Shown piece by piece: positions 32,084 through 42,046 of a stretch of DNA of 64,000 nucleotides. Source of the DNA: Pseudomonadota bacterium (GTDB lineage Bacteria; Pseudomonadota; Gammaproteobacteria; Burkholderiales; Gallionellaceae); contig JAJXUI010000002.1 of the NCBI GenBank assembly GCA_021782995.1, forward strand, positions 19,074 to 83,073. Reading direction: 5' to 3'. The notes under the pieces are model-generated. The model saw nothing but the letters and a program-made list of their open reading frames with translations. It searched no databases and was not told the DNA's origin. Every line of letters starts with the position of its first letter. Within the stretch, counting starts at the first letter, position 1. The position numbers and the translations under genes were made by a program.

Positions 32084-32710
32084 TTACTCAGACAAAACAT
32101 CCGCGCCTTTGGGCGGAACAAACTTGAACAGGCTGGTGGGCAATTGCGGATTGCGTTGCATACCGCTGAATTGCAGTTCGGTTTTCATCCCGAAGCTGTC
32201 ATGCAGTTCCATCGTGGCGAGATCGCCCTTGTCGTTGAAACCCATGGTAATCCGGGTGAAGCCGGTATCGGATTTTTTGGCGGTCGCATCCAGCCATTCC
32301 AGCCCGTCATGAGTACCGGTGTCCTGCAGGGTAAAGGCATTTTCAATTTCGTTATTGCCGGAAAGCAGCGCGGCAGGACTGCTGCCAAGCGCGGCATCGA
32401 GCTTGCGTACGGTGACTTGTTCCAGGTCTGCGTCATACAGCCAGAATTTGGCGCCGTCACCGACGATCAGTTGCTGATAGGGTTTCTGGTATTCCCAGCG
32501 GAATTTTCCGGGGCGCATGAATTGCATGACGCCGCTGGCAGACTGGATTTTCTTGCCTTTCTTGTCGGTGACCACCTGCGTGAAGCTGGCTTTGCCGGAA
32601 TGGCTGCCGTTGATGAAAGCGCGCAGTTTATCGCTGGCCCCGGCATGGGCGACCTGGTTGGCGAGTACCAGCATCAGGCTGGCGAGCAAGGCAAATGATT
32701 TTCTTAACAT
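32084..32710 (-). CDS. lolA: Outer-membrane lipoprotein carrier protein LolA
   Basis: The 208-residue periplasmic chaperone has a signal peptide (LLASLMLVLANQVAHA) and the LolA core, including GVMQFMRPGKFRWEYQKPYQQ split across strands. It carries lipoproteins from LolCDE to LolB. It sits eleven bases before rarA in the same operon. Confidence 0.95.
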   Translation of the reverse strand: MLRKSFALLASLMLVLANQVAHAGASDKLRAFINGSHSGKASFTQVVTDKKGKKIQSASGVMQFMRPGKFRWEYQKPYQQLIVGDGAKFWLYDADLEQVTVRKLDAALGSSPAALLSGNNEIENAFTLQDTGTHDGLEWLDATAKKSDTGFTRITMGFNDKGDLATMELHDSFGMKTELQFSGMQRNPQLPTSLFKFVPPKGADVLSE

Positions 32711-32808
32711 ATTGATTTAATTAATATATTTAAAATAATGCGGGGTGATGATAATGGGCTGTCAGCGGTTATTTTACCTTGCTCGCAGCCCATGCCAGGT
32801 GTATGTGC

Positions 32809-35103
32809 TTATTCCTGACGCGCCGGAGTCAGTACTTCGCGATTGCCGTTATGGGATTGCGGCGAAACGATGCCGGCCTTTTCCATTTGTTCGATCAGGC
32901 GCGCAGCGCGGTTGTAGCCGATGCGCAGGTGACGCTGCACCAGCGAAATCGAAGGGCGGCGTGACTTGACGACAATTTCCACTGCCTGGTCATACAGCGG
33001 ATCAGCTTCGGCATCGCCACCGCCCAAAATCTCGCCATTGGCTTCGGCGTCTTCGGGTGAGTCCAGCACGCCTTCAATATAGCGTGGTTCACCCCGGGAC
33101 TTGAGATATTCGATCACGCGATGCACTTCCTGATCGGAGACAAACGCGCCATGCACGCGCTGCGGATAACCGCTGCCCGGCGGCAGGTACAGCATGTCGC
33201 CCTGTCCCAATAGTGCTTCGGCACCCATCTGGTCCAGGATGGTACGCGAGTCGATTTTGCTCGATACCTGGAAAGAGATGCGTGTCGGCACGTTGGCCTT
33301 GATCAGGCCGGTGATCACATCCACTGACGGGCGTTGGGTCGCCAGTACCAGGTGGATGCCGGCGGCGCGCGCCTTTTGCGCGAGGCGTGCGATCAGTTCT
33401 TCCACCTTCTTGCCGACCACCATCATCAGGTCGGCCAGCTCATCGATGAACACCACGAGGTGGTACATCTCTTCCAGCGCTTCGGGATTGTCAGGTGTCA
33501 GTGAGAAAGGGTTCGTCAGCGGCTTTTCATCCTTGATGGCATCGCGGATTTTCTGGTTGTAACCGGCCATATTGCGCACACCGAGTGCCGACATCAGGCG
33601 GTAGCGCTTGTCCATTTCCTGCACGCACCAGTTGAGGCCGGCCGCAGCCTGGCGCATGTCGGTCACGACCGGTGCGATCAGGTGCGGGATGCCTTCGTAT
33701 ACGGAAAGCTCCAGCATCTTGGGGTCGATCAGCATCAGCCGCACTTCGTCCGGCGTGGCTTTGTAGACCAGACTCAGGATCATCGCGTTGATGCCTACCG
33801 ACTTGCCGGAACCGGTGGTGCCTGCCACCAGCAGATGGGGCATTTTGGCCAGGTCTGCCACTACAGGCAGGCCGGAAATATCCTTGCCCAATACCAGGGT
33901 GAGTGGCGATTTCATGTCGGCGTAATCCTGCGAGCAGAGAATCTCCGACAGGCGCACGGTCTGCCGCTTCGGGTTGGGCAGTTCCAGCGCCATGTAATGC
34001 TTGCCAGGAATGGTTTCAACTACTCTAAGGCTGACCACTGAAAGTGCCCTGGCCAGATCCTTCACCAGATTGGTGATCTGGTTGCCTTTCACGCCGGTGG
34101 CAGGTTCGATTTCATAGCGCGTGATCACCGGACCCGGCAGTGCGGCCATCACTTGTACTTCGACGCCGAAGTCTTTCAGTTTGCGCTCAATCAAGCGCGA
34201 AGTGAATTCCAGCGTATCGCTGGAAACCGGCTCCACATCCCCGCTGGCTTCGTCCAGCAGGTGCAGTGGCGGCAGGTCGGTATCGGCAAGATCCGTGAAA
34301 AGGACGCTCTGTTTTTCTTTTTCTACACGTCTTGAGGGCGCGATTTCTGCCACTGCCTGCTGGATGATGATGGGCTGGTGTTCTTCCACGCGTCTTTTTT
34401 CCTCGCGAACGGTCGTGTCGCGCTGGAGTTTGGCGATTTCGCCGATTCGTTTGTCCTGCCGGGTGGCCCAGGCGTCACGTGCACGTTGCCAGACAGTTTC
34501 CAGTGCAAGGCCGATCAGGTCGATCAGGCGCAGCCAGGACAGGCCGGAAAACAGGCTGAAGCCGGTAGCGATCAATACCAGCAGAATCAATGTGGAGCCG
34601 GTGTAGCCCAGCATATGAACGAACAGGTTGCCGAGTATGGTGCCGAGCATTCCGCCCGGCGCCAGTGGCAGTTGCACGTGCAGGCTGTACATGCGGGTGG
34701 TTTCCAGCGCGCTGCTGGCAAGCAGCAGCACCGCAAAACCTGTCAGGCGCAACCACAGCGCGCGATTGTCAAACAGGCCGCCGCCGGATTCGCTGTCAGG
34801 ATGAAGGTGCTTGTAGCTGGCACGCACCCGGTACAGGATGAAGGGCACCCACCACCATGCGGAAAATCCGAATACATACAGGAAAATATCTGCCAGCCAT
34901 GCACCGATTACACCGCCCGGGTTGTGTGTGGGAATGCCGCTGGCACTGTGAGACCATGCGGGATCGTTGCGGTCATATCCATACAGTACCAGGATGAGGT
35001 ATAGCGCCAGCGCTACCAGCAGGAACCAGCGTGACTCATTCAGCAAGGCAGCCAGTTTGGCGGGTAAGGGCGTGGAGGAGCGGGGAGGGCGCAACGGATT
35101 CAT
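32809..35103 (-). CDS. ftsK: DNA translocase FtsK
   Basis: The 764-residue translocase has four N-terminal membrane spans within about residues 25-200, a modest linker, and the RecA-like motor with Walker [16 protein letters not shown] and Walker [14 protein letters not shown]. The C-terminal gamma winged-helix domain ([20 protein letters not shown]) reads KOPS sites. It moves chromosome termini through the septum and activates XerCD. The linker is short compared with the 1,300-residue E. coli protein. Confidence 0.97.
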   Translation of the reverse strand: MNPLRPPRSSTPLPAKLAALLNESRWFLLVALALYLILVLYGYDRNDPAWSHSASGIPTHNPGGVIGAWLADIFLYVFGFSAWWWVPFILYRVRASYKHLHPDSESGGGLFDNRALWLRLTGFAVLLLASSALETTRMYSLHVQLPLAPGGMLGTILGNLFVHMLGYTGSTLILLVLIATGFSLFSGLSWLRLIDLIGLALETVWQRARDAWATRQDKRIGEIAKLQRDTTVREEKRRVEEHQPIIIQQAVAEIAPSRRVEKEKQSVLFTDLADTDLPPLHLLDEASGDVEPVSSDTLEFTSRLIERKLKDFGVEVQVMAALPGPVITRYEIEPATGVKGNQITNLVKDLARALSVVSLRVVETIPGKHYMALELPNPKRQTVRLSEILCSQDYADMKSPLTLVLGKDISGLPVVADLAKMPHLLVAGTTGSGKSVGINAMILSLVYKATPDEVRLMLIDPKMLELSVYEGIPHLIAPVVTDMRQAAAGLNWCVQEMDKRYRLMSALGVRNMAGYNQKIRDAIKDEKPLTNPFSLTPDNPEALEEMYHLVVFIDELADLMMVVGKKVEELIARLAQKARAAGIHLVLATQRPSVDVITGLIKANVPTRISFQVSSKIDSRTILDQMGAEALLGQGDMLYLPPGSGYPQRVHGAFVSDQEVHRVIEYLKSRGEPRYIEGVLDSPEDAEANGEILGGGDAEADPLYDQAVEIVVKSRRPSISLVQRHLRIGYNRAARLIEQMEKAGIVSPQSHNGNREVLTPARQE

Positions 35104-35139
35104 CGGAAACGGATGGATGGTGCCTGAAGGTAAGGGCGC

Positions 35140-35826
35140 TCAAAAGACATTGCGTCCCTCGCGCACAGGGGCGATCAGGCCGAGCTGTTGTGCCTTGCGC
35201 ACCGCATCCATGCGGCTGTTGACCTGCAGTGCCTGGTAGGTGGCGGCAACATGCACCTTGATGGTGCCTTCAGCCAGATTCATCTTCAGTGCGATTTCCT
35301 TGTTGGACAGGCCTTCCGCGAGGAATTGCAAGGCTTCCAGCTGGCGCTTGGTCAGTCCGAACTTGTTGCCGTTATTCTGGGCATTGCGTTCTTCTGTCCG
35401 CGGCTCTGACTTGAGCACAGGCGACCGGCTCATCAATTCCGGCGGGAAGAAAATACCGCCATCCAGCACTTCACGCAGGGCATTGACCATGGCCTTGCCG
35501 GAAGACATTTTGGAGATGAAGCCCATCGCACCATATTCCATTGCCCACTCGATTTCAGATCGCTGGTCGGTGCCGGAAACCACTACCAGGGGGATGGCGG
35601 GGAAGCGGTTGTGGAAAATCCGGATTGCCGTTACACCCTCGCTGCCGGGCATGTGCAGGTCCAAGAGGGCAAGATCAAGTGCCGGATTGTTCTCGGCCAT
35701 TTGCATGGCTTCATCGAAACTGCCGGCACAGATGATGTCTACCTGTTCACTGAGTTGCTGCAATACATAGCGCATGCCGTCACGGAACAAGGCATGGTCG
35801 TCGGCCAGCAGAACCTGCAATTTCAT
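35140..35826 (-). CDS. NarL/FixJ-family response regulator
   Basis: The 228-residue protein has a receiver with phospho-acceptor Asp56 (LALLDLHMPG) and a LuxR-type HTH (LTKRQLEALQFLAEGLSNKE and following). It follows a hybrid histidine kinase by 67 bp and is its likely partner. Targets are unknown. It lies 36 bp before ftsK on the same strand, so some read-through into ftsK is possible. Confidence 0.92.
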   Translation of the reverse strand: MKLQVLLADDHALFRDGMRYVLQQLSEQVDIICAGSFDEAMQMAENNPALDLALLDLHMPGSEGVTAIRIFHNRFPAIPLVVVSGTDQRSEIEWAMEYGAMGFISKMSSGKAMVNALREVLDGGIFFPPELMSRSPVLKSEPRTEERNAQNNGNKFGLTKRQLEALQFLAEGLSNKEIALKMNLAEGTIKVHVAATYQALQVNSRMDAVRKAQQLGLIAPVREGRNVF

Positions 35827-35893
35827 TTCTCCCCCTGCAAAGCGGTATCCGGATGATATGGCTTGAATAATACCATTTCAGTGTGGCCTGGTG

Positions 35894-37696
35894 TCATTGT
35901 GGGATTTCCGGGAAGGTTTCATTGTGCAGCGCGAAATAGATGATGGAACGCAGGCGCGCTGGTGCGATCGGCTTGTGCAACAGCAGGGCGCCGCTGGCCT
36001 GGATTTCCTGCAAGGTCTGCGGGGCTGTGTCGCCGGTCAGTACGATGGTCGGGATGTTGCCTGCCCAGTGTTCGCGTAGCTGGCGGATTCCGTCCAGTGC
36101 CGTGGTCTCATTAGGCAGGCGGTAATCGCAGATCAGCAGGTCCGGGCGCACGCCGGCAGTCGCCATGGCCTCCATAACGTCCTGCGGCAGCTCGCCTTCA
36201 TAAACTGTGCATCCCCACTGGCGCATGAGTTTGCTGGCCATGGTGCGGATGTCGAGATTGTCATCGACCAGCGCGACGATGATGCCGCTGACATCATGGC
36301 GCGATGGCAATTTCGTATCTGCATGGCTGGGCTGGATGACCTCTCCCTGCGGGAGGCAGAAGGTAAAGCTTGAGCCCAGTGCGGGACGGGATTCGACATG
36401 GATTCGAGTACTGATCAGGGATTCGATGCGTCGTACGATGGCCAGCCCCAGCCCCAGGCCCTTCTGGCGGTCACGGTGCTGGTTGTCCACCTGGTAATAT
36501 TCGTCAAAGATATGTGGCAGGCTTTTGGCGCGGATGCCGATGCCGGTGTCATTGACTGTGAATTGCAATTCGCCTTCAGCAAGTGTGCAGCAGACCCTGA
36601 CTTTGCCAAAATCCGTGTAGCGGATCGCATTGGACAGCAGGTTGCGCAAGATGCGCTCAACCAGCATCGGATCGCTGAAGCAGATCAGTTCGGAGCCTGG
36701 CATTTCAAGGGTAATGCCCTTGCTCAGTGACAGCGGCAGGAACTCCGATTGCAGCCGGTCCAGCAGGGGCTGCACCGGGAAGTTCTGCATTTTGGGTTTG
36801 ATCACGCCGGCATCCAGTTTGGAGATGTCCAGCAGCTCGTCAAACATGTCCACCAGGGCTCCCACAGATTTACTGATCTGTCCGGCGAGGTGCCTTGCTT
36901 CTTCCTGATGCGAGATTTCCTGCAGAGATTCGCTGAACAAAACCAGTGCCTGCAGCGGTTGGCGCAGGTCATGGCTGGCCGAGGCCAGGAAGCGCGACTT
37001 GTCACGGTTGGCGAGCTCGGCGATGACTTTCTGCCGGGTCAGTTCTTCGATCAGGTAGTCATTTTCGTGCCGCTGCAGCAGGGATTTGATAAATGTCCTG
37101 CTGAGTTCGCGACCGGCGCTGAAAGAGCCAATCAGGAACAGCAAGATCATCGCCACGAGTATCCAGTGGGTGGAGTCATTGGCCAGCATCAGCCGGCCGA
37201 GCAGCGGCACAGTTACGCCCAGGACATAAAGATACAATGCAGGCGGATAGGCGGAATCCAGCGTCACAGCGCCCGCAACCAGGCCGAGTGCGATGCAGAT
37301 CATGATCGCTTCGTATACCAGGTCAGTCGGATAGAACCATAGCGCCACGCTGCCCCATAGCAGCGCGGTCAGCAGGGTGAAGATGTTGAAGTTTGTGCTC
37401 CAGCGCCGGCATTCTTCCACGGTATTGAGTTTGTCGCGCTGGCGCAGCCACAACAGGCCATCGCCGGCATGGACAGAGTAAATGCATAACAGCCACACAA
37501 GCAGCGGGATATGTTCGGTGCGGTCCCAGAACATGTATACGAACAAGGGCTCGACTGCCATTTGCAGCAGTATCATGACTGGGTATAGCCGCAGCCGGGC
37601 ACGTAATTGTTCGGCACGAACCTGCAGGTTGCCTTCATCGATATTGAAGATCAATTCGCGCTTCAGGGCTCTGGATATCTTGGTAAGCATATTCAA
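35894..37696 (-). CDS. Membrane hybrid histidine kinase
   Basis: The 600-residue protein has about five to six membrane spans between residues 35 and 200, a HisKA domain (FLASASHDLRQPLQALVLF), an ATPase domain (DTGIGIRAKSLP, GLGLGLAIVRRI) and a C-terminal receiver (LVDDNLDIR, LLICDYRLP). There is no periplasmic sensor domain, so the membrane region itself may sense. The five-base gap to bioD upstream suggests co-transcription with it. Confidence 0.92.
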   Translation of the reverse strand: MNMLTKISRALKRELIFNIDEGNLQVRAEQLRARLRLYPVMILLQMAVEPLFVYMFWDRTEHIPLLVWLLCIYSVHAGDGLLWLRQRDKLNTVEECRRWSTNFNIFTLLTALLWGSVALWFYPTDLVYEAIMICIALGLVAGAVTLDSAYPPALYLYVLGVTVPLLGRLMLANDSTHWILVAMILLFLIGSFSAGRELSRTFIKSLLQRHENDYLIEELTRQKVIAELANRDKSRFLASASHDLRQPLQALVLFSESLQEISHQEEARHLAGQISKSVGALVDMFDELLDISKLDAGVIKPKMQNFPVQPLLDRLQSEFLPLSLSKGITLEMPGSELICFSDPMLVERILRNLLSNAIRYTDFGKVRVCCTLAEGELQFTVNDTGIGIRAKSLPHIFDEYYQVDNQHRDRQKGLGLGLAIVRRIESLISTRIHVESRPALGSSFTFCLPQGEVIQPSHADTKLPSRHDVSGIIVALVDDNLDIRTMASKLMRQWGCTVYEGELPQDVMEAMATAGVRPDLLICDYRLPNETTALDGIRQLREHWAGNIPTIVLTGDTAPQTLQEIQASGALLLHKPIAPARLRSIIYFALHNETFPEIPQ

Positions 37697-37701
37697 TTAA
37701 C

Positions 37702-38373
37702 TCAGCGCAGCAGGCTGATGTCGAGATGGGGAGCGGCTAGCTTCGCATCCGGATTGTCCTGGTGTGGAACGATACCAAGCAAAGGCGAGTGCAGGCGTAA
37801 CTTGAGTGATTCGATGTTTTCCTGCAGGAATGGCTGTTGCGGGTCCATGATGTTGGCTACCCAGCCGGCGCAATGCAGGCCGCGAGAGCGGATTGCGCTG
37901 AGGGTAAGCAGCGCATGATTGAGGCAGCCCAGCCGCATGCCAACCACCAGGATGACAGGCAGTTCCAGTCTGGCGGCGAGATCGGCCATGTCGGTATTTT
38001 CACCGAGCGGTACCAGCAGGCCACCTGCCCCTTCCACGATGACAATGTCTGCCAGGGTGGATAATTCCTTGTAGGATTCGACGATGCGTTCAAAGTTGAT
38101 GGGGACGCCAGCATGGCTGGCGGCAATGTGTGGCGCAACAGGCTGCAGAAAGCTGTATGGGTTGATCTGGCCCAGTGTGGCCAGTACATTGCTGGCGGCC
38201 CGTAACGCCTGGACATCTTCATTGGGTTTGTCATCATCGCAACCGGCTGCGACGGGTTTCATGCCGACTACACGCTTGTCGCGCGCGGCAAAGGCGTATA
38301 GCAGGGCGCAACTGACCAGCGTCTTGCCGACGCCGGTATCCGTTCCGGTCACGAAATAGCCTGCTGCGCTCAA
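37702..38373 (-). CDS. bioD: Dethiobiotin synthetase
   Basis: The 223-residue enzyme forms the ureido ring of dethiobiotin with ATP and CO2. Walker A GTDTGVGKT is at residues 10-18, followed by GMKPVAAGC and VEGAGGLLVPL. The start is TTG at 38373, which fits the family N-terminus. Other bio genes are not in the window. The 268 bp upstream hold no convincing gene. Confidence 0.93.
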   Translation of the reverse strand: MSAAGYFVTGTDTGVGKTLVSCALLYAFAARDKRVVGMKPVAAGCDDDKPNEDVQALRAASNVLATLGQINPYSFLQPVAPHIAASHAGVPINFERIVESYKELSTLADIVIVEGAGGLLVPLGENTDMADLAARLELPVILVVGMRLGCLNHALLTLSAIRSRGLHCAGWVANIMDPQQPFLQENIESLKLRLHSPLLGIVPHQDNPDAKLAAPHLDISLLR

Positions 38374-38641
38374 TTTTTGTCGCGAGTCCCGTGAGAAGTG
38401 AAATATGTGCTGTGCATGTCCTGGAAAATTACATCCAGGCTGTTCGGTACATCAGACTCGCTATTGAGCGGCGTGTCATGACGCTGTATTGACGTAGTCG
38501 CTGCATATTCCATTTGGCGCTGGGTAAAACACTTGATGGTGACAGGCATCACAGGCTCGCTCAATCAAAGGCAGTATTCTATGTCAGTGTGTGTCTTGCG
38601 TATACCATGCTGAAGCCTGGGGGCAGCAGATGCTGTTGGCA

Positions 38642-39028
38642 TCAGGTCTGTGCCCAGGGCAAGCCGTCATGACGCCAGCCGTTGCAGGCATTCCGGTGGT
38701 GGTGGTCATCCAGGTCGCCTTCGAAACCATTCAGCACATTGTAGACGTCGGTGAGCCCCGCCTTTTCCAGGGCAATGCCGGCGTCTGCCGAACGCCGGCC
38801 TGAACGGCAGATCAGTACAACCGGGCGGTTCATGCTGGCGGCTTTTTTGACGTGGCTGACGAAATCGGGATTGATATCCCAGTCCGGGCCATCAATCCAC
38901 GGGATGTGGATGGAACCTTGCGGGTGGCCGACAAACAGGTGCTCCATCTCGCTGCGCACATCAATGAACACTGCCTCGGTATTGGTCTGCAGGAATTCGT
39001 ATGCCTGCTGTGGTGTCAGGTGCTGCAT
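38642..39028 (-). CDS. Single-domain rhodanese-like sulfurtransferase
   Basis: The 128-residue protein is one rhodanese domain with Cys74 in the six-residue active loop CRSGRRS and the DVRSEMEH substrate-side motif. It should carry a persulfide; in a sulfur oxidiser it may pass sulfane sulfur, but it stands alone here. The C-terminal tail is rich in His and Asp (DDHHHRNACNG). AGGAGA precedes the ATG. Confidence 0.9.
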   Translation of the reverse strand: MQHLTPQQAYEFLQTNTEAVFIDVRSEMEHLFVGHPQGSIHIPWIDGPDWDINPDFVSHVKKAASMNRPVVLICRSGRRSADAGIALEKAGLTDVYNVLNGFEGDLDDHHHRNACNGWRHDGLPWAQT

Positions 39029-39150
39029 GATTGCTCTCCTGATTCATGCAAGGAAATCCATCATACCCTTGCCGAACAAAAAAGTTGGCGGGAATGCCTT
39101 AATCTGCCGGTTAAGGTTGAACCTGGACATGCTGCATGCGTGGTTGTGTG

Positions 39151-39681
39151 TCAGGTTTGCGGCAGTTCGTGCAGTTGGAATGTCATTTTTTCCAGATCAC
39201 CCAGTATCCATGTCCAGGGTGTGATGATGCCCGGTGCATGGATGCCGGCGACCGTGCCGGGATTGACCAGTGTGGTGAGCCCTCCTTTTACATTGGAGAG
39301 CGTCAGGATTTCAGCGACGTGGCTATGTCCGCAGCACACCAGGTCATAATCACCAGTACATGCCATGCCTCGGCCATAATGCGGATAGTGCGTGACAAAA
39401 ACCTTCCGGCCACCCAGCTCCAGTGCGGCATCCATGCCGTGATACGTCAGCAGGCCGTTCGATTTCTTCACCAGATTGCTGATTGCCATCATGTCGCCCA
39501 GGTTGTTGCCATGTACGGCATGGATGGGGATGCCCAGCTTTAGCGAGGCGCGCAGGGTATTGGCACCTATCAGGTCGCCGCAATGAATGACAGTTTCGGC
39601 ACCGGCAGACTGGGCGGCGGTGATGGCTGCGGCCAGTGGTTCGGAGCGGTCGTGGCTGTCTGAAACGATGCAGACTTTCAA
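39151..39681 (-). CDS. YfcE/MJ0936-family metallophosphoesterase
   Basis: The 176-residue protein has the dimetal motifs CIVSDSHD near the N-terminus, IHCGDL, HGNN, THYPH and CGHSHV. It should be a small phosphodiesterase of unknown physiological substrate. A TTG at 39681 with GGAAA upstream gives the family N-terminus; a longer in-frame start at 39759 adds a tail without family likeness. Confidence 0.88.
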   Translation of the reverse strand: MKVCIVSDSHDRSEPLAAAITAAQSAGAETVIHCGDLIGANTLRASLKLGIPIHAVHGNNLGDMMAISNLVKKSNGLLTYHGMDAALELGGRKVFVTHYPHYGRGMACTGDYDLVCCGHSHVAEILTLSNVKGGLTTLVNPGTVAGIHAPGIITPWTWILGDLEKMTFQLHELPQT

Positions 39682-40107
39682 TTGGTTTTCCGTACTTGAG
39701 TTATCAATTTCCTGCACTGTATCGCAAATCAGTGCAGTCCGTATTTTGATGCAAAGCATGGTGAAACTAGCCAGAATGGGACTGTCTGGTGGCGATAGGT
39801 AATCCAGGGCGGGGAAATATGTGCAAATTGGAGTGCTGTATGTATCCGCTACTGATTGAATTTACAAGAAAAAAAGTCGATATTTGCCGGATAAAACATT
39901 AATTTTGTTATGGGTAATTAGATGCTTGCCCAAACAGTTGCAATTTGTTACCTTTGTCGGCATAACTATCTCAGGGGGTGGGAATATAACCCGGTTGGGG
40001 GGGGTATCCTCCTGGCAGGAATGATACGTATACGTCCCGGGACGTCGATGTACATGGCGGCCTCGCTTGTCAGCGGCCGTCATCAATGCATCAGTTAGAG
40101 GTAGGTG
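39682..40107. other. Intergenic region with promoter elements for the GAF-kinase operon
   Basis: 426 bp without a gene. It contains a run of eight Gs at 39997-40004, further G-tracts at 39974-39982, and two abutting palindromes at 40024-40045. It should hold the divergent promoters of the phosphoesterase and the kinase operon. Confidence 0.6.
40024..40045. promoter_or_regulatory. Two abutting palindromes before the GAF-kinase gene
   Basis: ATACGTAT (40024-40031) is followed without a gap by the perfect 14-bp palindrome ACGTCCCGGGACGT (40032-40045). They lie 63 bp before the start codon, a place suited to an operator. The binding protein is unknown; NarL-type autoregulation is one option, but neither site fits the NarL heptamer well. 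Confidence 0.45.
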
Positions 40108-41307
40108 ATGAAACCCAAAATCAAGTTAGTCGGTGGTTGCACTGCTGCTGTGCTGAATGCCGTGCATGCTGGCCAGACAAATGAATCCGGCAATGATGAA
40201 TCTGTGCACCCGTCAAGCGCTGTTGCTGGTGCATTGATGGCGCCCTTTCTCGAGATCATCATCCACGCAACAGGTGCAAGTGCAGGCCTGGTCAGGGTGC
40301 TGTCCCCTGATGGCCAGCTGCTGCGTACGGCTGGCCGTACCGGAATGCCGGCTGACACAGCTTCTTGCTGTGAAGCGGCGGTGGATACGGCATGCGGGGT
40401 CTGTGGCAAAAGCGCCAGCAACAAATCGGTTGAAGCGGCTGATTCCGAGTTTTGCATGAATCGCTATGGCGCGGGATTTTTTGGGGACGCCTGCAATTAT
40501 GTAGTCTCCACACCGCTTGATGAAAATGCCGGTCAGTCTGCATTGCGCGGAGTGTTGACCCTGTTTTTTGCCAAGCCATTGCAGGTGGGGGATGCGATGA
40601 AGCAGCAACTGCATGTCTATGCCGGGCTGGTGCGTATAGCATTGCAAAATGTCTGGCAACGGGAAGACCATCACCAGCAGGACCTGCTTGCCGAGCGGCA
40701 ATCCATCGCCAACGAGATCCATGACTCGCTTGCCCAGACGCTGTATTTCGCCAAAATGCGTTCGAGCCTGTTGCAGGAGGCGCTGAAAAAGAAAAATGAC
40801 TTGCTTGCCTATAAATGTGCTCAGGATGTTGAAGATGCCTTGAGCAGCAGCCAGAAAACCGTGCGTGAACTGGTGACACATTTCCGCTGCCAGATGGATC
40901 CGCGCGGGTTGAAATTTGCGCTGGATAAACTGGTGGGCGAGTTCATAGCGCGCTCCGGCATTCAGCTTGAATACGAAAACCGGATAGGCAATTTTGATTT
41001 GCCGAAAGAGCATGAGTTGCAGGTGTTCCTGATCGTGCGTGAAGCCTTTGTGAATATCGCCACGCATTCTGGTGCTAATATTGCAAAGTTGACCGTCTGG
41101 CGGGAGGATGGTCGCTATCATTTTGAAGTGCGCGACAATGGCAGTGGCGTATCCGGTGAAGCGCCGCCGCAAGGCCATTATGGATTGACCATCATGCGTG
41201 AACGTGCGTTGCGCATTGGGGGTGAAGTGTTTGTGGAAAGCCTGCAGGGGGAAGGCGCCAGGGTAAATCTGGAGTTTGCAGCCCCAGTGGCGGAGCCTGG
41301 AGAATGA
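40108..41307 (+). CDS. Soluble GAF-domain sensor kinase, NarX/HisKA_3 type
   Basis: The 399-residue protein has no membrane span. An N-terminal GAF-like domain (about residues 30-180) is followed by HisKA_3 with the phosphorylated His205 in NEIHDSLAQTLYF and an ATPase domain (REAFVNIATHSGA, DNGSGVSG). Several cysteines in the GAF region (around residues 90-115) could bind a cofactor or sense redox. GAGGTAG supports the ATG at 40108. It is co-transcribed with a NarL-type regulator and moeA. Confidence 0.88.
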   Translation: MKPKIKLVGGCTAAVLNAVHAGQTNESGNDESVHPSSAVAGALMAPFLEIIIHATGASAGLVRVLSPDGQLLRTAGRTGMPADTASCCEAAVDTACGVCGKSASNKSVEAADSEFCMNRYGAGFFGDACNYVVSTPLDENAGQSALRGVLTLFFAKPLQVGDAMKQQLHVYAGLVRIALQNVWQREDHHQQDLLAERQSIANEIHDSLAQTLYFAKMRSSLLQEALKKKNDLLAYKCAQDVEDALSSSQKTVRELVTHFRCQMDPRGLKFALDKLVGEFIARSGIQLEYENRIGNFDLPKEHELQVFLIVREAFVNIATHSGANIAKLTVWREDGRYHFEVRDNGSGVSGEAPPQGHYGLTIMRERALRIGGEVFVESLQGEGARVNLEFAAPVAEPGE

Positions 41308-41340
41308 CAGCATTGTGCCCGGGCTGAATGGAGAAACTGG

Positions 41341-42003
41341 ATGAGTGAACAGATCAAGGTGGTTCTGGTTGATGATCACAGTCTGTGCAGGCGTGGACTG
41401 ACTGAACTGCTGACCCTGCGTTACGACATGAACGTGGTGGGAGCGACCTCCCAGGTTCAGGAGTTGAGCCAGTTGCTGATGGCGCATGAACCCGACCTGC
41501 TGGTGATGGACCTGCGAATGGAGCCAATGGACGGATTTGCCATCCTGGGGCAGATTCGCAAGGAAGGTTTCGAGACGCCGGTCGTTATCCTGACGATGAG
41601 CGATTCCGAGGCGGATCTGGCCACCGCCCTGCGAGCAGGTGTGCGTGGATACCTGTTGAAGGATATGGCGCCGGATGATGTGGCTGATGCGATACGTCGT
41701 GTGGTCGGTGGAGAAATGGTAGTGGCGCCGGCAATGACAGTGAAGATGATCGGCATCCTGCAGCATGGTCAGCGCACCAAGGAAAACAAGTCATCCCTTT
41801 CCCTGCTTACTGAGCGCGAACGAGAAATCCTGCAATTGTTGTCACGCGCAGAAAGCAACAAGGCGATCGCGCAGGCGCTTGGAATCAGCAATGACACCGT
41901 CAAGCAGCATGTGCGTCACATCCTCACCAAGCTGCACCTCACTTCCCGCGTGGAAGCAGCTGTTCTGTACGCGGTAGAGCAGAAAAGCGGCGAAAGTCGC
42001 TGA
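41341..42003 (+). CDS. NarL-type response regulator
   Basis: The 220-residue protein has phospho-acceptor Asp57 (LLVMDLRMEPMDG) and a LuxR-type HTH (LTEREREILQLL, NKAIAQALGISNDTVKQHVR). It is 33 bp downstream of its probable kinase. NarL-type control of nitrate respiration would fit the neighbouring moeA, but the target genes are outside the window. Confidence 0.92.
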   Translation: MSEQIKVVLVDDHSLCRRGLTELLTLRYDMNVVGATSQVQELSQLLMAHEPDLLVMDLRMEPMDGFAILGQIRKEGFETPVVILTMSDSEADLATALRAGVRGYLLKDMAPDDVADAIRRVVGGEMVVAPAMTVKMIGILQHGQRTKENKSSLSLLTEREREILQLLSRAESNKAIAQALGISNDTVKQHVRHILTKLHLTSRVEAAVLYAVEQKSGESR

Positions 42004-42046
42004 AATTGGTAATATATTGATTTTATGAATTTTAAGGACATAATGA

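Noticed and set aside
38370..38564. 64-codon frame overlapping the bioD start by four bases
   Set aside because: The TTGA-type overlap looks like coupling, but its own TTG start lacks a ribosome site and the peptide has no recognisable features.
40213..41766. 517-codon open frame on the minus strand
   Set aside because: It runs antisense through both the GAF-kinase and the NarL-type regulator, spanning two real genes; rich in His and Gln as expected of an antisense frame.
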